From the NCBI GenBank assembly GCA_930367205.1, contig OV884009.1:37953841-38017840 (forward strand): a stretch of DNA of 64,000 bases. Direction: 5' to 3'. The stretch is from Acanthosoma haemorrhoidale (Eukaryota > Arthropoda > Insecta > Hemiptera > Acanthosomatidae). Made by a program: the position numbers and the translations under genes. The notes under the pieces were generated by a model that saw only the letters and a program-made list of their open reading frames with translations, did not search any database and was not told the DNA's origin. Shown piece after piece: positions 1 to 12,430 of the stretch. How positions within the stretch are numbered: the stretch's first letter is position 1; each line of letters opens with the position of its first letter.

Positions 1-2260
1 ATTATATATACAAATAATTATAAAGTCACTTTATAACAAATATAAATTAGTTTACTTTTCTACTACATTTCTCTTTTTTGAATTATTTCGTTTTCCTTTA
101 TTTTTTCACTGCCTATTTAAGCGGTCGATCCAATATTACCGTAGTCAATTATGCACTGCATCTAAAAAATAAGTATATGTACATTTTCACATGAATATAT
201 TATATATACAAACCAGCATGGAACATGTGTACTAATAAACTCCCCCCCTAGTATGTTTACTGTAACGAGGCAACATATATATACTATATTGCACGCATAG
301 GCATAATAAATAAATAGAATTATCAGACATATTATGAGTAAACACAAGAATATTATATTCTAGGAAGACGTCCTTCCTATTCTAACCGGAGTCAACCGTG
401 TACGAGGATGACTTCTGTAAATTTATTAATAAGTAGGTCATTCCCAAAACACTTCAAATTATGCTTCATTCGAGTAGGTTAAGATTCAATAACGGTAAAT
501 ATGATTTAAAGAAATAAATTAGAAAATGGTTGCTCTCTAACTTAAAAGCTCTCTTAAGTATCATCACCTCTGAAGATATTCATTTACTTAAGCAAGGCCT
601 TTTTAGGTGCAAGGTAGTGCCCTGGTTCTACTATAATTTCAAGATTTCAAGGAAGTTATAATTTATAGTATTTTTATTTATAATTTTTTTTAGAAAATAT
701 TATTTTATAGTTTATTTGCTGGTCGTGGGTTTAAATTAAGGAATGACGGCCAATTTTGTCTTCCCATAAGTTTGTATTTATGTTTTAAAGCGCTTTAAAC
801 GTCAACGTAAACTGCCATTCTCAAGTGCTACAAAAACAAAGACTTTCTCAAAATAATATATATATGTGTTAATAATTTAATATATTATAATATCTAAATA
901 TAATAAATAAATTATGAATTATGAACTTTGAATTCTCCCACCCTCTTTTTCCTTTAGCAAAATGTATTAAACCAGAAGGATTACATAGGTACCACAAATA
1001 AAAATTAATAAAAATAAATATTCTATAAATAATAGTATTGTATAAAAAACATAATGTTTTTTTGCATGCTTGTGAAAATTCAAAAACTGGCTCAAGTTTT
1101 TTTACTCACGATTTTTCTGTAAACTCAAATTTTAACTGTATCTAAAGTAATTTTTGTTATTTATTTTTTTACTGCAGTAGCCCTACAAGAAGGGCCTTTA
1201 TTATGGCACCCACGTCCATCATATATTAATAGGATTCACGCCTATTTTACATAAATCTTTTGTTATACATTGATTCCGAAATGAAAACACCATAAAATAA
1301 TAATATGACACTTGAAACTTACAATTTAAAAAAATTAAATTCAAACTTTGAAAACGTGATTAAAGTTGAATTATGGTTTAAATTGCAACTAAAAATATCT
1401 CATTTTAGTAAATTAACATTTTTAAATTAAGAAATATTAAACAAAATAAAGGATTCGTTAAGGTTGCGAAAAAAATTTTAATGACTTTTTGTAATAAGAG
1501 AGATCCAAAGATGTAAAACATAATGCGTGTCAGTAATCAGGATATCGAGATCGTTAATTTTATACCCAACTTGATAAGAAAAGAAAATATTTATTTTTTT
1601 ATTACAAGTAATTGATTAATAATCCCCTGTTCATTTTTTTCCATAAGGTAATTTATATTTTTTGCATCTCTGGGGGATTAAGTAAAAAGTTCATGCATAG
1701 TCCCTCTTTTTGAAAGCGGGGCTGCGGAAAATTGCGAATACGCTTTTGATGGCAAGTTTAACGCCACTCAAGCAACGCATATACAATCGGTACCTTGAGA
1801 TCTTTGATTTGATACAGTACTCAATACAATAGAAACATTTTTTAACTAATTAATTTATTAATTACCTTTCATGTTTGTTCCTGGAGTAGGTTTTATTTTT
1901 ATCATCATCGGGTAAATAAATGGATCTACCATGTAAAATGTCACATCTCTGAAAAAATCCCTGATGAATCAATATTTTAGCTATTTAAATTTTTTTTTTT
2001 AACTCTAGAAAAAGCTATTTTCCGATATATGTTATATCTGTGACTCATGGCATAATACATAATTTATAGTAATGTAGAATGAAGATAAATAAAATAACAA
2101 TAGCTTGACATTCTGTGCAAACAAATTAGTTTTAAGGGTATATATTGTTCGGGCAACACAGAAAAGAAATCGGCCCAGGTAGTGCGAAGTGATATGGGAA
2201 GAACAATATATGGCATCATAAAAACCCTTTTCGGTACCAGAGGGTACAGATCATAAAAAC
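1..2260. other. AT-rich intergenic DNA, no gene seen
   Basis: I see no coding exon or clear repeat here. Only short stop-bounded frames exist, such as one at 162-347 on the minus strand. They have low-complexity, hydrophobic translations typical of random AT-rich DNA. Short homopolymers and TA runs are common. Confidence 0.6.
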
Positions 2261-2265
2261 ACCGG

Positions 2266-2640
2266 TTATTTAAAACGGGTCCTGTCTCTGATAGAAATGC
2301 TCCGGGGGTTTAGTGCAGGCGCTAGATGAGTAGATAAAATATGACGAGCGAGGTCTGTCAATTGATTCGTACACCGATACCCTAAGGAACCCAAAAATAC
2401 ATGTTGCCAAAGCATGAGCGCATTTTTGCAACGAATATGAGTTTTAATGGTCTTAAACTTTAAATTGTTCGTTGATGTCAGATAATTCCATGCCTCCACT
2501 TTGTTTTACATTGCACGCTATCAACCCGTAAGAGAAATGGTATTACGAGGAGTTTGGAACTGTTGGAACGTAAATTTTTAGAGACGACATATAGTTTTTA
2601 GGGATACATGAAGAAAGTAGGTTCTACAATTAAGCATATT
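2266..2640 (-). pseudogene. possible non-LTR retrotransposon ORF end (relic)
   Basis: The minus strand has a 77-codon open frame (2266-2499) in DNA that is clearly more GC-rich than its flanks. Its start, MEAWNYLTSTNNLKFKTIKT, resembles the 'xxWNxLPxxxxxxxxxxxFK' end of CR1/L2-type reverse transcriptase ORFs. Upstream frames (to about 2640) can be joined only through frameshifts. The resemblance is short and by eye, so this could also be unrelated sequence. No neighbouring element boundary is visible. Confidence 0.27.
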
Positions 2641-5440
2641 TGTGAATAAATTCTAACAGGAATTACGAGAATCAAACTTGTACCCTAACCTAAACAAATG
2701 ACCAAAACACCTCTGCCGGAATCTCCAATTAATCGTTGCAAATCTAACTCGGATTGCTACACTACGAGTTTCAATTGTAAATAATTGGGTTTAACTTGTA
2801 TTTCTCCATGTAAATGATTACAAACATATATTATTATAACTAAATATTTATGTAACATAAAATTTCTATTGTTAATAAACAATCATTTTTTTGGGATGTG
2901 AGGAGGGGGGGGGGGAGTTCCCTGCCTTGGAACCCTAGGCCATGAGCGAAAGGTTCACATGCGTGAAGAGGCCAGAAAGCGAGAGGAAAGTACAAACTGT
3001 AAGAGCGAAAATAACCAATTAAGATTACAAAAAATAAACAATAATATTATTCATATGAGATATGGAGTTAATAGAAAAGTTGAAACTCGCGAAATCAATC
3101 AAGCCAAAAAAATAGATGGAAGTCAGATAATGTTAGTGCAGGAACAGATCATGAAAACAAAGCATGAGGTAAACCAAGAAACGTGGGATTTTTCCCAAAT
3201 TTCCAAAAACGGAAAAAAAGCTGAACGAAACAGATGATTCTGTAGCTAACAACCAAGAAAATTAAGAAGATGAAACAGTGATTATAGTATAAGAATCTAC
3301 TCAACGTAAAAATGAAGAAATAAAAACAGATGATAATTTGGGAAAAAGAAAATTTAACTGCAAATAATTACAATTACCTAAGATAAGGTAACAAAAGGCA
3401 AATGTGATCGTAGGAGACCTAAATACAATAGATTTTCGAAACAATATCGATTAGGTCCATTGTCACTGATACAGGATGAACGATATCTACGAATTGTAGT
3501 AGACACGAATCGGAGTTTTACAAAAGAAAATACAGTATCTTTGGAATCATTGTGGTCCCATCTTTCGGTGGAGCCTATTGTGGTGGACTAGTCCACCTAA
3601 TTTTTGTTTTTAGAAATATGAGGGCTCCTAGGGCATCCAATACAAGACCATCCATAGAAATATTGTTTAGGCCTCTTTTTCTAGGAAATTCATGATTTTG
3701 TAATTAGCTTCTTTTATATGTTTTAAGATAGTTGGAAGTATTTCCTTTCGTTTAATAGTGAGTTCGTTTTTTGTTGAGTTCATTTCTTATATCAGATAAT
3801 TTTTTTTGGTTTGTTTTAGAAGTTTTCTGATTTTCACTATATAAACATTTCACATAATATCATTAATAGTTAAAAGGTAATTCGTATAAATTATCGTGGC
3901 AGCATTCTAATAATAGCGCATTAGTTGAGATAGTCTTATTGTTGTTTTACACTTCCGAAAACGTTAGGAAAGTAAGAACTGAAATAAAATTAAGGTGAGT
4001 TGGATAGTGTCCACAGGAGGTCCTTTATAAGCCCCCATTGACGCTTGATCTTGCCACGTGTTAGCGCATGTTCATAAATGCCACGAAAACGTCATCAGAG
4101 GCCATTTATTTCTATTCTCATTTATTTTATTTATTTGGCTTATATTTTTAATTCATGCCAACTCTTGAGTAGGGAACAAGGATGACTGACCACACCATAG
4201 TGACAACAACTTTGTGATGTTTTTTGCTTTTTTTTTTTGTTATCTGTTCAATGATAAAAGAACGTAAAAAGTGAAAAAAATATTATTGATATACACTCTC
4301 GCGACTCAACGAAAAAACTGCAGGGTATTTTTCAAAAATAAAAAATGTTTGATTTTATTATTTACAGTTTATTTATTAATTTAATATAAACATGACCCAG
4401 CTTTGCAAACTTTAACCTCCTTTCCTTTCCAGAATGAAAATTGTGAGATGAGGTGAAAGCATTTTTTCTAGTCGTGTTTTAAATGAAAGAAATTAACCTT
4501 AATTTTTTGAATTTTTACATTAATTTATTAAGGAGTTTCTCTTTTTGTTGTTTTCAATTAATTATCGACAGTTATTAATTACATGAAATTTTATCGAGTT
4601 TTATTGGTGAAGGTTAATAATAATATTATAAGACTCCTCTATAAAAAAAAACACTTTTTTTTCAAGGAACTATTTATTTTATTTGTTGAATGAATTTAAA
4701 TTTAAAAAAAATATCAAAATGGTCTAATTTTTGAACACATGGAGTAACCATTGAGCGTCAATCGGCCTCGATGAGTGGCTGCGGAGAAGTTGCAAAACGT
4801 TTCTCAACGCGGCGGTGAACTGGTTGAAGGTTAAAAGAGGATTGATGCGGTTATCTAACGCCAGTGCCTTACACTTTCCGGGTTAAGGTTGATACCTCCA
4901 TTCCAAGAGACCTAACCGAACTATTATTTTCAACAACGACCAAATATTTCAGGAATTGTGTCCTTGGTTCAGACGTCTGCTACCCACTTTCTAAACATTA
5001 TCTTCCCTCATCCCTACTTCGTTGTTATCATAAGGTACATACATCCTTTATACATTCATCATTGTTCATACATTACGAATAGATGGAGCACTGATTCGAG
5101 AAACTCCTCAGAACATTCATCTCACTAATTACCAAAACAATAAAACAGCTAGAACTGGAAACATACTAATTACTACACGTACAGGCTCATGTACCACATA
5201 AGATCGAGAAAAATAGCTAGATAAACCGCAAATTAAAAGGACCTAAATTAAAAGTTGTTCGATGACAACCAGGAGAAAAGATGTTAGATTTTCATCAAAT
5301 TTAATAACAGACGTTTCAACATACTTTTTATGTCTGCATCTGGCATTGACTTACTTTACCTTTATTTACATTAAAGGAGTGAGGAAGATAACCTCAGTAA
5401 TTACGCTATCGGGGAAAAAACAAGACCGGAATTCTCCCCT
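2640..5440. other. intergenic DNA with unassigned open frames
   Basis: A 92-codon plus-strand frame at 2959-3237 is lysine, glutamate and asparagine rich and lies just after a G-run (2904-2916). A 72-codon plus-strand frame lies at 4864-5082. Neither shows a domain I recognise. The first has the composition of a retroelement gag or a random A-rich frame. I do not call either a gene. Confidence 0.4.
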
Positions 5441-5445
5441 GAATT

Positions 5446-5600
5446 GAAAAAAATCAAAATTAAATATTCATCCAACAAAATGCAAACAGCAGGATTTAAA
5501 ATAGTTTCTCTTATCAGAGATGATAATCAATATTAAAAATTCTTGAAACCAGATAGAGGAAACGACCCCTTATTTGGCCGTCAAGTCCACACTGATTAGT
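5446..5600 (+). pseudogene. possible P-element-like transposase fragment
   Basis: A plus-strand frame reads QTAGFKIVSLIRDDNQ and, after a stop, KFLKPDRGNDPLFGRQ. This recalls the 'GFKVxxxxxDxxxxNxKxF' stretch of P-element/THAP9-type transposases. It is one short motif with an in-frame stop. No terminal repeats were found, so the assignment is tentative. Confidence 0.22.
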
Positions 5601-6130
5601 GATCCCTATAGAACAAGTAGGCATTCAGACTAGAAAAATCTTTACTAAAAGAAAATATTTCTAAACTCGGTAGCAAAAATTAAATAAGTGGTGATTTGAA
5701 AGTACTAATATAATAAGGCAGTAATATTATCTTTGAACGTGTAGATATTAATAACGAAGTAGAAGTACATTAATGACCGCTATTAATGACCTATGCGAAC
5801 ATGTACTTGGTGCCACACAACATGTTATGAAAATATTAATGATTTTTACTCACTTTGGCAATCCAGTGACTCTCGTCAGAGCTAGTGAGAGCTGACATAC
5901 CGACTACCAGTCCTTAGTTAGTAGTCTATCCTGATAACGGAACTGCTGATCATACTTCACACAGTAAACAATCTACTGTCAATATTCTGCCTCAGATCGA
6001 GCCGTTTGCTGAGATTTTCTACTAAAAAATATAAATTGTATAATTAATTATGTTAGCATAATATAAGAGATATACAGCCACTAGGGGAGGGTATCTAGTA
6101 GAATATTGTTTGGGATTATTAGGTACGTTA
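5600..6130. other. intergenic DNA, nothing recognised
   Basis: No exon, RNA gene or repeat boundary is visible in this stretch. Confidence 0.5.
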
Positions 6131-6280
6131 GATTCAAAACTTTATTGTGATAAAATTACAATCTGCCTGATTGGACAATAAGTAATTCTGATAAATGTTC
6201 TCATCCATGCCTTATTTACAATTGTCATTCACTCATTCATAAGAGGAAGCAGAGTCTTGCGAAGTCCCCCACGCTCCTCG
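6131..6280 (-). mobile_element. 3' end of a Jockey-type LINE (fragment)
   Basis: Read on the minus strand, this segment matches the 3' end of the Jockey relic at the right edge of the window (63725-63950). Shared blocks include GAGAACATT, AATTACT, TAATTTTATCACAATA and the upstream GGGGGACTTC. It is therefore the untranslated 3' end of the same family. No reverse transcriptase frame was recognised upstream of it, so it looks like a 5'-truncated copy, as LINE insertions usually are. Confidence 0.6.
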
Positions 6281-7465
6281 GTTTTTTTTCTCAACCCCTT
6301 CTTTCAAACATTTTTTAAAACAAACTTGAACAATAACAATATTGTACATTGGTGATTAATGGCTCATTTTTCTGCATAACATATGCATTGTAAGGAGGAT
6401 AGAAAATACAAAAACAATTATCTTTTCGAAGTTACATAATAACAAAAATACATAATGAATAGACTGGACTAAATGATTGGGTTCACCTTCGGTTTACAAA
6501 TTGGGAAATAAAAACTTACATACTAAAACTTAAAAACTAAAGCGTTCCTGCCTCGACTGCCTACTGCCATCGTTGGGGGGGGGGGGGGGTACGGAGTGGG
6601 GTTATCGTGCTAAAACTGGGTTTGTCATATGTTGCAACGAATCGAAGAATTTGATATGTCTACAGTGAACGAATTCATCCCACCGTAGGCAGATCAAAAA
6701 CCTCGTGAAGCTCACTGTTTCTCCGCCGCTTGAATGAAGTATAAGCTCCTACGTCAGCCGCGTCACCGGATAGGAGCCACTGGAGGCTGACTGAGAGCGC
6801 GAGAGCAACAGACGCTCAGGACATTATTGGATAAACTGGCCAATACCAGGACACCCACTGTCACGTTATTATGTAAGTTAAGGTAACGAGTAAGAATGTC
6901 ACTAAATAGGTTTGGAAACTTGGAGAGAGTTGGAAGTTCTAATGGTTCTGCAATGATATTGGTCTAATAATTGTAAATGGGTGAACATATACGGTGATGA
7001 AACTAGGGCCCTCAATACACATCAAATGCAGGGACCTCAGTTGTTTCTCTCAGATGTGGAGTCGTACACTGTATCTTAGAGAATTTATAGTTTCGGATGA
7101 ACCTTAATCTGACCACATGCTAAACCATAAGTAGAAGAAGAGCTCAGAAACACTGGAACCATTCCTACCCAAGCTTCTATAGACCAAACAAGATGATACT
7201 AGTTATAAACATAATTATGAAGCTGAACTGATCTACTGCAATAGAATGATGAATCTTATAGCCCATTAAGTCACAGATCTCAGCATGTGAAAAATGAGTG
7301 GTTTGATTAGACTTGCTTCAAATAAATAAAAATAGTTTACATCTTAAATATATACCGAAAATTAAATTTTGTAGAAATTAAAAAGAATGATTAAAAAAAG
7401 AGGAGTTTTATTTATTCTAGATTGTTTCGAAATTAAAGTTGATTAAAATTAATTATTAAAAAAAA
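6281..7465. other. intergenic DNA with a 14-16 bp G run
   Basis: A poly-G run at about 6577-6590 is the only distinctive feature. The stretch around 6600-6850 is somewhat richer in GC than its surroundings and may be an old repeat, but I could not assign it. Confidence 0.4.
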
Positions 7466-7469
7466 ATAA

Positions 7470-7725
7470 ATGGATATCATATTGTCAAGAGCTGCTTATC
7501 CCACCGCAATCAGCAAACCCGAACCTTTCCACTGAGAACCTAATTAAGGACATTTTGTCAAATAAAGCAACAGACATCACCGACATTAAAATAGTGCCCA
7601 ACAAGGCAAAGAACAATCATGCAGCTGGTGGTTTAGGACGTATTCATAAGGCCTAAGGATAAGGGTATACTTATCCGATAAAGCAGCACAAGTTTTTAAT
7701 AATATCTGGGATACAAAAAATGTTT
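7470..7725 (+). pseudogene. frameshifted coding relic, family unknown
   Basis: One plus-strand frame reads PPQSANPNLSTENLIKDILS and continues open for about 40 more codons through DITDIKIVPNKAK. After a stop, a second frame continues as VYLSDKAAQVFNN. The amino-acid composition is balanced and unlike the surrounding AT-rich frames, which suggests former coding sequence broken by frameshifts. It could be a retrotransposon ORF1 or a gene fragment; no domain is recognised. Confidence 0.35.
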
Positions 7726-8485
7726 TAAGAAAAGAGTTTTATCATTACTTAATTAATGTCAATTGTATAAAATTAATTATCGAACTTATTTATGAACTCC
7801 AAGTACAGAAGGAGTATACGTTTGTATATGTGTATGTCTTGGGAACTAAAGATTAACAAATTTAATTCAACGATACCCATGGTATCATTGTATATCACAC
7901 TTGAATGACTTTAGAAACTTTGGTGCAGTAGATTATTAACATATTAACTTTTAAATTTACTTCATGTTATTGTTAAAGTTTATTGGCCAAGAATTTAAAA
8001 AAAATTGACATTGCGTTCCTTTAAAATACAAAATAAGCGAAAGTTGATTTTTTTTTTTTCCTTACAATTATGAGCATTCCAGTCCTAATTTAGGTGCTAC
8101 TGTCAACATCAGGGAATCCACTGACAAGACTTGTAACTATCTAACAAAAACAGTAACATCAAGGTTACAGTAATTACGTTCGAATGCTTCCTGAACCAAC
8201 AGGTGTTGGGTTCGAGCTTGCAAGTGCATGTTGTAACAAACGTTAGTTACAATCACTGCCTTAATAAATTATAGAAATAGAATTATACACAGAGGCTGTG
8301 AAAAGTTTATAAATATGATTTGAGGGGAATAATGTGACTCGACGAAATTATAAATCATAGCATGGACTATGCCGGTATCTCAACCATTGCTCAAATCTAT
8401 TGGGATGCATTTCAGTGCATCAACAGTCGGCAACCGAGTACTTCATTAGGATTATTTATTTTTTCAACAGTGGATGAAATATATG
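7726..8485. other. intergenic DNA, nothing recognised
   Basis: AT-rich sequence without a supported exon, RNA gene or repeat. Confidence 0.5.
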
Positions 8486-8700
8486 TTATGTTGCGGCAGG
8501 TATTACAAGAGTCTTGTAGAACGTTAGTTTGGAGTTAACACTTAAAAGGTTGGTTTTGAGGAGATAAGCAATTCCAAAATAAGCCCTATTAGTGGGTCTC
8601 AATCTTATTTTAATCATTTCCTCCTTGTACATATTACCATTTACAATAGACCTAAGGTATCCGACACTACTGTGCACTGCTTAGTGTAATACCAATCACA
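8486..8700 (-). pseudogene. LINE reverse transcriptase C-terminal fragment
   Basis: A minus-strand frame reads VGYLRSIVNGNMYKEEMIKI, then NRAYFGIAYLLKTNLLS, then KLTFYKTLVIPAAT. This is the pattern following the reverse transcriptase palm in many LINE proteins: 'YLGSxVxxxNxxxxEIxxRIxxANRAYFxLxxLLxSxLLSxxxKLxxYKTLIxPVLTYG'. Only this segment remains and no element ends were identified. I infer an old 5'- and 3'-truncated copy. Confidence 0.65.
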
Positions 8701-10918
8701 TTAGAGTTATGCGGGTTTCACATTCTTCTTGACGAGGATCTTATTCTTGTCTTCATTTATTGTAAAGGCCCCTAGCCCCAGAAAACTCTTCTTCAAATCT
8801 CTAATTAGTAAATTTAACGTTATGGCATTCTGTTAGGATATTGCCTCGTTACACTCGTGATCGAACCATGTTGTGCACGAAGTGCTTTGGTATTTCTTGC
8901 AACAATGATTTAATGAAGTTTAATTTCTCTGAGGTATGAGAGTTTTCATGTCGCAGTTCAGGAACCACTTGAGAACTCTACTTTTTTTTATCAAACATTA
9001 AGGAACAAATTGTGTGCTGACCTATTAGAAAAATTGTTAAAAGCTATGAAAATATTAAATATAATAAGTTGAATTGACATAAAAACGAAACTTGTCCTTA
9101 ATTCATCCGTAGTTAACAAGTGGGTGAACACAAAATTTACACGTCACGTATAAGGGATATGTTTTTCTGATTGAATTCTCACTGTGAGTACCTCGTACTA
9201 CAAAGCGGTGATTATCAAGTCTAATAGATCAAATTAATTATTTGTTTATATTTTAAATATAGCTTTTATATAAATACAAGTCTTTAAATGTACTATTGCT
9301 GTGTCTCTAGCCAAAAAATCGTACACTGCATTAAAAACATAAATAATACCATGGTTGAAATACAACAGTTTACAAATATTGTGAGGTAATTTAGGTGACA
9401 ACCTAGCATCGAACACGCTTGTTACCTCACCGCCAACTACGCTATGAACCTCGGTAGGCCTTATATATTCATGAGATGTGGTGCAACAGGTTTAATTTAT
9501 TTAACACTTAAGAGGTGGCTTAGTAAGTAGAATAACCTAAATTCGATCATTGATCAACAAGAGATTATTTGATTATAATTGAAAATCGGGTTGGTCATTG
9601 GAATGGATTTGAAAGAGGTAAGAAGACAGATAGATCCATAGAGAGTTAGAGGGAGGGACTGCACATTAATGGCTTGCTGTGTGACGGCTGGGACTAGATC
9701 CGAAAGGTCGCTGCCTTCATGACTGACGCAGTTCAAGGACTCCAGGGAACATTTTCTTCACCAGTGAAAAGTGTGGCTATTCCTTAGACTAAAATATACC
9801 AGTTAGTCCAGGGATCAGTAGCCCCACCATTTTTATTACAATTTAAACAGGCATTAAGTCAATCGATTGTCAAGTTATATTTTTAAAGTACATTTGCAAT
9901 ATATAAGGAATAAAGAGGGGGAAAAAACATTATTAAATGATTGCGTAAAAAATACTTTTCCAGCCATTTCGGTAACTAAAAATCCCCTCCTCATGAATAA
10001 AACAATTGAAACTCTATAATATAAAGTCTATTGACATATAACGAAACGTAAAATTCGCGATTTCTATTGTTGGCACTCAAAACTGTATTTGCTTGCGATT
10101 TCGATAAATAGAATAATATCTATGAAATTCCTTTTTCGTTACTCCTTAATAAAGAGGAAATAATCATGTCTTGAATCTTAAATAGCTTCTGAGCTGAATT
10201 CTGGGAGAAATTCTAAAATATATCAAATCGCGGTCTTCTGTTTTCACGTATATTTTTTTCGCATGCTCTCCGTTATTGTATGTTTACCAAAAATAATCAG
10301 CATATTTTGGAATCCTAATACACCTATAAAATTTCAAATTGATTTAATGATTTTTACAATTGCTATCGTATAACTATGCAGGCAGACAAATACAATTGCC
10401 CCGACTTCAGCGCTTTTATATACATTTTTCGGACAAATTATCGTATTCTAACTATCCCTAACTTAAAAATAAATGGCCATATCTGAAATAATTTTGACAA
10501 ATAAAAATAGTGGTATGTCTGCGAATGAATACCGGAACCTCCTTGTTCATGTCATCTGAGCTACCGTGAATATATACTCATAAAAAAACGTTAGATTTGT
10601 GACATTAGGTCATACTTCAGGTCAACATCCCAAGGAGAAGCGGTCTCCCACTGGCCTTTACCATATTTATTTTCAACCAGGGGCAAATAAATTTCATTAT
10701 ACGCTTAGAGGGGAATGTGGACTGACATCTTAACATATAACACTGCTTAACCGTTACAATTGCAAAACTCGTAATCTCATTTATTTTAGCAATACAGTTG
10801 GTCTACATTCTCAGGTCAGCTCTCGAAGTCAGGAACGGTCAACCACGAAAGTACTAGTTCCAGCCGATTGAATTCTACAGAACAGAAATTGTGCATTTCC
10901 AATCAAAAATTCAACAAA
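8701..10918. other. intergenic DNA, nothing recognised
   Basis: Several short stop-bounded frames occur (for example 9554-9736, minus strand) but none has a recognisable domain, splice-flanked structure or biased composition. Confidence 0.5.
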
Positions 10919-11046
10919 CATTCTTGTAAGTAGAAGTCATCGTTAAACTGACAGGAGTGATGGATCAAACGACAGACGTCACAGCCCAACTTTATTGCCG
11001 CCCTTTCACTGCAGATTAGCAGTCGAAGCTGCAGCTTTTGAATGAC
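10919..11046 (-). repeat. dispersed repeat shared with the 622 bp array
   Basis: This roughly 125 bp segment, starting ATTCTTGTAAGTAG and ending near GCAGCTTTTGAAT, recurs at about 23052-23180 and 23674-23802 within the tandem array. The copies differ by scattered substitutions. The sharp common edge at ATTCTTGTAAG marks a real element boundary. On the minus strand the segment is open, with IQKLQLRLLI-like residues, but I cannot assign it to a family. A T run follows at 11051-11060. Confidence 0.6.
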
Positions 11047-12237
11047 ACGTTTTTTTTTTTAGCTGTATAAGGATTCAATAAGATAATTGACCTATGCATC
11101 AGAAGCTTCGACAACTTCCTGTAAATCTGAAGTTTCAACCTTTTCATCAGTTTTCAAATCTGCGTGCTGTGCTACAGTTTCTGTCAAATTAAGTTGTGAT
11201 AAGTTTCATTATCATCAATAGTATTAAGTTACCTCCAATTGTACATCAATTTAGGACAAGCTTGCTTATGTAAAGCACACCATAATAAAAGTATCAAGCG
11301 TGGGTTGTTGCATCTGATAATAACTTGGATTAAAATTGTCATTGAAAGAGATATCTTCTTACCGGTACATTACTGAAGAACGCTCCTATTTCTGAAACGT
11401 CATAACGTCAATGAAATTTCATAACGGTTGCTGTATTCTTAATTAACTATTACTTACTTTCTTGGCATAACAACCCACTATTGTAGCCTTCGCCAGTTTT
11501 TCTGGTCCTATTTACCTCTCAAGAATTTTTTCTTAGTTTCAAATCCTACACACATGACCTACCCTTATGATATTTGCCATAATATCATAATAACTAACCT
11601 TATTATAAAAATAAAAACTTGTTTACGGCTCCTATCACCAAACCGTAAACATTACAAGGCCAAGTAAACTGTAAGAGATTCCCAAGCATCGAATAAACAA
11701 TTTCTTTCTTGTAAAATACTTTAACAAAGGAAGAAAATATAACGTTGTACGCCAAATAATAACACTGAACTGGGATTGGAGCTGCAATCACAAAGCTGTG
11801 GAAGTCACTAAAGCTAAATACAGAGGCATGCATTGGATGCTAACAACGGACACCTTCACGTCTCGTCTATCTCGCGATCCTACCATTCATCTTAAGTCTT
11901 ATCTATTCTACCACTAATTATGGTGAGAATAATAATTATTTTGGCATAGAATTACGGCAGTAGTTTTCTTAGATCATAGGAGCGAATATTCTCTTCCATC
12001 GTGGACCGGTTGTACATATCCGAAGTAGACGTGTGATAGATAAGCAGACAAGCTTGTGGATTGTAGGTACTTTGTCTGACACCAACCATCTAGTATGTTA
12101 ACAGCGAAAATAGTTAAATCATGCTTAACTTTTAGAGAAGATGCATTGAGTAAACCGAATGAATCCAAGCCCCGCTGAATAGGCTACTACGCAAGTGTAA
12201 GAAGAGGAACCGCATTCTATCCATGCTGGTTTGAAAC
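11047..12237. other. intergenic DNA, nothing firmly recognised
   Basis: A stretch at 11100-11200 is open on the minus strand and acidic in translation, but it has no domain and no convincing splice sites. Other frames (11603-11833 and 11974-12168, minus) look random. Confidence 0.4.
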
Positions 12238-12430
12238 ACCCGTGTTACTACGGATCAAAGTGGGCAGTTTGAGGATGCGTTGTTTTAACAGTTTACACTC
12301 GTGGTGATTAGTTCACGTAAACAGCGAACAACATCCTACCACACTCAAATGACTGGGTGCGTATAAAGGTGGCACATGTCTTTGAAGGCCGTATTAAGAG
12401 CCCATTTCAGTTCTACTGTGTGAATAAAAA
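12238..12430 (+). pseudogene. Ty3/gypsy integrase core fragment
   Basis: A plus-strand frame reads VTTDQSGQFEDALF and, after a stop, RKQRTTSYHTQMTGCV followed by RWHMSLKAVLRAHF. This matches the second half of the retroviral-type integrase catalytic core in Ty3/gypsy elements: 'ITTDxGxQFxSxLF ... RxxTTxYHPQxNGxxERxHRxLKAxL'. The aspartate of 'TDQ' is present. The glutamate expected after 'NG' is lost. Stops interrupt the frame and no LTRs were found, so this is an isolated inactive relic. Confidence 0.72.

Noticed and set aside
2959..3237. 92-codon lysine-rich ORF as a gene
   Set aside because: Low-complexity A-rich composition, no domain, no splice partners, and position next to a G run. 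Insufficient support.
10919..11046. LINE reverse transcriptase fragment (IQKLQLRLLI reading)
   Set aside because: The resemblance to the 'KLExxQRxxLxxITGA' RT segment is too weak and short. Kept only as a dispersed repeat.
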